Assembly: GCA_004347955.1 (NCBI GenBank)
Contig: QNVH01000021.1
Span: 1 to 5,897 of the forward strand
Origin: Thermoproteota archaeon
Lineage (GTDB): Archaea > Thermoproteota > Methanomethylicia > Methanomethylicales > Methanomethylicaceae
Reading direction: 5' to 3'
DNA length: 5,897 nucleotides
Under the pieces are notes generated by a model. The model was given only the letters and a program-made list of their open reading frames with translations. It did not search any database and was not told where the DNA came from. The position numbers and the translations under genes were made by a program. This document shows positions 4,835 to 5,897 of the stretch, piece after piece (position 1 is the stretch's first letter; the number at the start of each line of letters is the position of its first letter).

Positions 4835-5587
4835 TCACTTCGACCTTTTGTTTAGAGGCCTGCTGCAGACTGGGCAGTTTGAATTTCTTTTTATGGAGAT
4901 CTCCTGGAAGCTCATATCTTCTCCATCGTAGACCACAAGCCGACCAACAGCAGGCCTGCCTATCCCTGTAATTAGTTTTATCGCCTCGGTGGCTTCAAGG
5001 CACCCCATCACGCCCGGGGTCGTTCCTAGGACAGGGAAACGCTCAGGCTTTGGGGGCTCGCCAGGATACATACATTTAAGGCACGGGCCTTCATGGGGAA
5101 TTATCGTCATCAAGTATCCCTCCATTCCGTAAACAGCAGCATAAATGTAGGGGACTTCGTTTCTCACTGCGAATTCGTTAATTATCATGCGCGTCTGAAG
5201 GTTGTCCTGACCGTCCACGATTATATCTACCCCCTTCATCAGGTCATCGATGTTTTCATCGGTGATCTTTTCATTTATGGCGTCGATGTGAACGTTCGGG
5301 TTAAGGAGCGATAGTTTCATCGCGGCAGATTCGACCTTAGGACGGTCTATGTCGTTGCTCCAGTGCAGGATCTGCCTGTTGAGGTTTGACAATTCGACGA
5401 CATCGCAGTCTATCAGCCGCAGATATCCGACGCCCGCGGCTGCAAGATAATATGACGCTGGGCTTCCAAGCCCCCCTATACCAGCAACCGCAACCTTGGA
5501 GGAGAACAATTTTTTCTGACCCTCGATTCCAAAGCCTCGAATCATCATCTGGCGGCTGTACCTTAGAAATTCACGATCCGATGCCAT
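4835..5587 (-). CDS. E1-like adenylyltransferase, MoeB/ThiF/HesA family
   Basis: 250 residues, the size of single-domain MoeB/ThiF. Such enzymes adenylate the C-terminal Gly of ubiquitin-like sulfur carriers (MoaD, ThiS, archaeal SAMPs) for molybdopterin, thiamin, tRNA thiolation or protein conjugation. Seen: LRYSRQ (8-13) with the N-terminal Arg; nucleotide loop GIGGLGS (36-42); DCDVVELSNLNRQ (60-72); RPK (82-84); DGQDNLQTR (125-133). Zn ligands are complete: C169-x2-C172 and C238-x2-C241. Before the GVMG motif, where UBA4/MOCS3-type enzymes carry a catalytic Cys, this protein has LGTT (187-190); the only other Cys residues are C61 and C196. No rhodanese domain follows. The ATG at 5587 has GGAGATG upstream. 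No carrier protein gene is visible nearby, so pathway assignment (MoeB, ThiF or UbaA-like) stays open. It is divergent from tRNA-Cys. Confidence 0.9.
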   Translation of the reverse strand: MASDREFLRYSRQMMIRGFGIEGQKKLFSSKVAVAGIGGLGSPASYYLAAAGVGYLRLIDCDVVELSNLNRQILHWSNDIDRPKVESAAMKLSLLNPNVHIDAINEKITDENIDDLMKGVDIIVDGQDNLQTRMIINEFAVRNEVPYIYAAVYGMEGYLMTIIPHEGPCLKCMYPGEPPKPERFPVLGTTPGVMGCLEATEAIKLITGIGRPAVGRLVVYDGEDMSFQEISIKRNSNCPVCSRPLNKRSK

Positions 5588-5613
5588 TTACATCTCCACA
5601 TCTTCTGGGATGG

Positions 5614-5633
5614 GTAAAGAAATAAATATTTAC
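5614..5633. promoter_or_regulatory. Shared TATA region for the E1-like gene and tRNA-Cys
   Basis: GTAAA (5614-5618) and TTTAC (5629-5633) are inverted around an A/T core that contains the palindrome AAATATTT (5624-5631). Rightward initiation about 26 bases from the centre falls near 5652, just before the tRNA. Leftward initiation falls near 5600, leaving a short leader with the GGAGATG site of the E1-like gene. This arrangement resembles the symmetric promoter at 3758-3776. Confidence 0.5.
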
Positions 5634-5654
5634 GCTCCCAGAATTTGAGGGTAA

Positions 5655-5730
5655 GCCAGGGTGGCCGAGCGGTTTAGGCGGCGGGCTGCAGACCCGCTAC
5701 ACTGAGGTTCGAATCCTCACCCTGGCTCCA
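5655..5730 (+). tRNA. tRNA-Cys, anticodon GCA
   Basis: A 76-base cloverleaf folds without mismatches in the main stems. The acceptor GCCAGGG pairs with CCCTGGC; the D stem has GCC/GGC with GCGG in the loop; the anticodon stem GCGGG/CCCGC encloses the loop CTGCAGA with anticodon GCA at 5688-5690; the variable loop is five bases; the T stem TGAGG/CCTCA holds TTCGAAT. The discriminator is U73, the usual tRNA-Cys identity base, and CCA is encoded. No intron is present. An unknown coding region begins 11 bases after the CCA and may share the transcript. Confidence 0.96.
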
Positions 5731-5732
5731 TT

Positions 5733-5739
5733 GGTGATC
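5733..5739 (+). promoter_or_regulatory. Perfect archaeal Shine-Dalgarno site
   Basis: GGTGATC is exactly complementary to the 3' end of archaeal 16S rRNA (GAUCACC). It lies two bases before the ATG at 5742 and decides that start. It follows the tRNA CCA end by two bases. Confidence 0.75.
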
Positions 5740-5741
5740 AT

Positions 5742-5897
5742 ATGGGCATAAGAAGCTCCGATGTAAAGGAGGCTATTGGAGATTTAATCAAAGTTATATC
5801 TGTCCTGAGGAGGACCTCCCCAGATCACCGCATGAGCGAGAGCCAGAAGGAAGAGATCATCAAGTATTTAGACAGCGCAAGGAGCCGCCTCGAAAAA
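5742..5897 (+). CDS. Unknown small helical protein, C-terminus cut by window end
   Basis: 52 visible residues from ATG 5742, open to the window edge. It is rich in Lys, Arg, Glu and Ser, and two helices are likely (about 5-24, SSDVKEAIGDLIKVISVLRR, and 32-52, from SESQKEEIIKYLDSARSR onward). No signal peptide, membrane helix or recognisable motif. The reading frame is supported by the perfect GGTGATC site and by the helical amphipathic pattern. It probably depends on the tRNA-Cys promoter for transcription, as no separate TATA box fits between the two. Function unknown. Confidence 0.68.
   Translation, partial: MGIRSSDVKEAIGDLIKVISVLRRTSPDHRMSESQKEEIIKYLDSARSRLEK

Noticed and set aside
4353..4838. 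Minus-strand open frame of 161 residues
   Set aside because: It lies opposite the eight-cysteine gene and its promoter, has no ribosome site and has an unlikely composition; it is a shadow frame.

Overview
The window reads as archaeal chromosomal DNA. Reasons: TATA boxes about 25-30 bases ahead of starts, Shine-Dalgarno sites of the GGTGATC/GGTGG type that pair with the archaeal 16S 3' end, T-run terminators, a tRNA with encoded CCA, an archaeal-type adenosine-specific kinase, a membrane-anchored DUF4430-like protein, and short, often divergent transcription units. The lineage cannot be fixed from sequence alone. No mobile element, CRISPR array or rRNA was seen, and no gene-free stretch exceeds about 265 bases.

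Left part (1-2220): a minus-strand unit encodes a 77-residue two-helix membrane protein followed 10 bases later by a sodium:solute symporter (SSS family) cut by the window edge. Across an AT-rich spacer holding an operator-like inverted repeat, a plus-strand gene encodes a membrane-anchored protein with a C-terminal DUF4430/transcobalamin-C-like domain. This looks like a divergent cell-envelope transport pair; the substrate is unknown.

Middle (2261-4288): three minus-strand genes lie head to tail: an unknown 163-residue protein, an ATP-binding-type universal stress protein, and an unknown 159-residue protein. The two unknown proteins are clearly paralogous and share an SNRFI motif next to cysteines and a C-terminal C-x-C. 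Their upstream region is a strikingly symmetric TATA region shared with a divergent adenosine-specific kinase gene on the plus strand.

Right part (4290-5897): an unknown eight-cysteine protein whose best promoter, ribosome site and ATG are one base out of frame with its body (a likely frameshift or sequence error); a convergent MoeB/ThiF/HesA-family E1-like enzyme with an intact Zn site; a divergent tRNA-Cys(GCA); and, 11 bases behind the tRNA, the start of an unknown small helical protein cut by the window end.

The strongest candidates for something undescribed are the paralogous CxC proteins sandwiching a universal stress protein, the eight-cysteine protein with its frame conflict, and the small membrane partner of the symporter.
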